Of a stretch of DNA of 6,292 nucleotides, positions 5,633-6,292 are shown in pieces. The position numbers and the translations under genes are program-made. The stretch covers positions 1 through 6,292 of the forward strand of contig JAVHYH010000176.1 of NCBI GenBank assembly GCA_031119155.1, read 5' to 3'. The notes beneath the pieces were generated by a model that saw only the letters and a program-made list of their open reading frames with translations, was not told the origin of the DNA and made no database searches. This DNA comes from Brevundimonas sp. GTDB taxonomy: Bacteria; Pseudomonadota; Alphaproteobacteria; Caulobacterales; Caulobacteraceae. Numbering within the stretch: the stretch's first letter is position 1; each line of letters opens with the position of its first letter.

Positions 5633-5667
5633 CGTGATTTCGGGAGTTTGTTCGTGATTTCGCGAAC
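5633..5667 (+). promoter_or_regulatory. paired CGTGATTTCG direct repeats, possible operator
   Basis: CGTGATTTCG occurs at 5633-5642 and again, identically, at 5653-5662, a spacing of exactly 20 bases or about two helical turns. The second copy also lies inside an 18-base imperfect palindrome, GTTCG...CGAAC at 5650-5667, with seven of nine positions matching. Same-face direct repeats of about 9-10 bases are the known arrangement of LytTR binding sites, and the adjacent divergent gene encodes a LytTR protein. The repeats are certain; the binding protein is inferred. Confidence 0.45.
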
Positions 5668-5768
5668 GGGTCTTTCGCCAACCTGTCGCTGTGACGCGCC
5701 TGCGCCTTCTCCCGAACCGCGACACCCGCTACACCCGACCCAGCCTGCTTTCGGCCCGGAGTTCTGTG

Positions 5769-6029
5769 ATGCCCATTGGTCCGCTGACCATGATCGCCAT
5801 CTACATCGTCGTCTGGTGGACGGTGCTGTTCGCCGTCCTGCCGATCGGCATGAACCAGCAGGGCCAGGAGCGCCCGACCGACGGCGCCCAGTGGGGTGCG
5901 CCGGAGAACCCGCAACTGAAGAAGAAATTCATCACCACCACCTGGGTCGCGGCCATCGTCTGGGCCTTCATCATGGTGCTGGTCTTCATCGGCTGGATGC
6001 CCCTGCCGCCGATGGCCCCGCCGGTCTAG
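5769..6029 (+). CDS. DUF1467 family small membrane protein
   Basis: An 86-residue inner-membrane protein of unknown function. Its pattern fits DUF1467, a family found mainly in alphaproteobacteria. It has a helix at about 7-25 containing IYIVVWWTVLFAVLP, then a short hydrophilic stretch with QERPTDGAQWGAPENP. A Lys triplet (51-53) leads into a second helix at about 56-77, and the tail is Pro-rich. Length and the WW...LFAVLP signature agree with the family. The frame is open from 5691, but GGAG at 5758-5761, seven bases before the ATG at 5769, and the family's short N-terminus favour the later start. Met8 is a less likely alternative. It is the first gene of a plus-strand unit, with the next gene eleven bases after its last base. 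Confidence 0.85.
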   Translation: MPIGPLTMIAIYIVVWWTVLFAVLPIGMNQQGQERPTDGAQWGAPENPQLKKKFITTTWVAAIVWAFIMVLVFIGWMPLPPMAPPV

Positions 6030-6039
6030 GAGCCGCCCC

Positions 6040-6292
6040 ATGACCGACCGCCTCTACCTTCTGAACCCCGACTGGCATGACGACGCCGGCGGCCCGTGGT
6101 TCTGCCCGCCGGGCGCCTTCGTCGAGGGCGTCCTGTCCTTCTATCCGGCCCTGCGCGACCAGCTCCTGATCACCTATCTCGACCATCCGCGCCCGCGCCC
6201 GCCGGTCATCGCCGAGGTCGGCGAGGACCATCAGAGCTGCCCGCTGCTGGTGCTGGACGGAACCTTCGACTGGCCCGACGCCGAAACCAGCG
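6040..6292 (+). CDS. DUF3088 family protein, 5' part (cut by window end)
   Basis: The first 84 codons of a gene that runs off the window. The protein begins MTDRLYLLNPDW, continues with PWFCPPGAFVEGVLSFYPAL (19-38) and reaches VGEDHQSCPLLVLDG (60-74). This matches my recollection of DUF3088, a small soluble family of unknown function whose layout resembles a thioredoxin-like fold, here with Cys22 in the FCP segment. There is no signal peptide. Its ribosome binding site AGGAG (6028-6032) overlaps the TAG stop of the DUF1467 gene (6027-6029), which points to translational coupling. The family call is moderately sure because the C-terminus is missing. Confidence 0.75.
   Translation, partial: MTDRLYLLNPDWHDDAGGPWFCPPGAFVEGVLSFYPALRDQLLITYLDHPRPRPPVIAEVGEDHQSCPLLVLDGTFDWPDAETS

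Larger units (their letters stand above)
5406..5768. other. 363-base divergent intergenic control region
   Basis: This stretch separates the LytTR gene (minus) from the DUF1467 gene (plus). It holds a possible -10 for the LytTR gene, a GANTC-type site at 5449-5453, a G-rich tract, an 11-base dyad GACGGTCCGTC (5543-5553) and two CGTGATTTCG direct repeats. GCTACACC at 5728-5735 resembles the Caulobacter housekeeping -10 (GCTANAWC) but has no good -35, so a plus-strand promoter stays uncertain. Several frames remain open through it, as expected for GC-rich DNA, but none has a convincing start and protein-like composition. No tRNA or other recognised RNA is seen. Confidence 0.6.

Noticed and set aside
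4350..5657. A 435-codon plus-strand open frame opposite the LytTR and methyltransferase-like genes
   Set aside because: It is Arg/Gln/His-rich with no recognisable domain and antisense to two well-supported genes.
5691..5768. Earlier ATG at 5691 for the DUF1467 protein
   Set aside because: The extra 26 residues are Arg-rich, unlike the family's short N-terminus, and GGAG at 5758-5761 is well placed for 5769.
4578..6041. A minus-strand reading frame of 487 codons extending the LytTR gene upstream to 6041
   Set aside because: The part above 5405 crosses the intergenic region and runs antisense to the DUF1467 gene, is rich in Arg/His/Asp without domain character, and a good ribosome site supports the start at 5405.

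Overview
The window is high-GC DNA (roughly two-thirds G+C by eye) that looks alphaproteobacterial, most likely Caulobacteraceae and perhaps Brevundimonas. The reasons are an S2 protein with an Ala/Glu-rich C-terminal tail followed by tsf, a DUF1467 small membrane protein (an alphaproteobacterial family), a membrane-anchored LytTR regulator, and scarce GANTC (CcrM-type) sites that cluster in gene leaders. The genus is an inference; the sequence does not prove it.

Layout. 1-384: 3' end of rpsB (ribosomal protein S2). 385-486: rpsB-tsf spacer with three inverted repeats, two of which compete for the same bases. 487-1428: tsf (elongation factor Ts), closed by a strong intrinsic terminator at 1456-1487. 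1488-1669: a non-coding stretch dominated by a large interrupted palindrome (1513-1629) built from three CGTTGTG units and three inverted copies, followed by a leader whose ribosome binding site can be masked by upstream pyrimidines. 1670-2080: a very acidic hypothetical protein of 136 residues. 2161-3774: an exported M28-type zinc peptidase with its own terminator at 3801-3832. Two minus-strand genes converge on that terminator: a membrane-anchored LytTR transcription regulator (4578-5405) and, downstream of it, an isoprenylcysteine-methyltransferase-like membrane protein (3838-4458). 5406-5768: a 363-base divergent intergenic region with a possible -10 for the LytTR gene, a G-rich tract, a small dyad and a pair of 10-base direct repeats exactly 20 bases apart. 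5769-6029: a DUF1467 membrane protein. 6040-6292: the start of a DUF3088 protein, cut by the window edge and apparently translationally coupled to the gene before it.

How the genes fit together. rpsB-tsf is a translation operon. The M28 peptidase and the acidic protein look like separate units. The LytTR and methyltransferase-like genes form a likely two-gene minus-strand unit acting at the inner membrane, and DUF1467-DUF3088 forms a plus-strand unit diverging from it. No tRNA, rRNA, CRISPR array, transposase or phage gene is visible. The most unusual features are non-coding: the large palindrome, the competing hairpins between rpsB and tsf, and the spaced repeats in the divergent control region.
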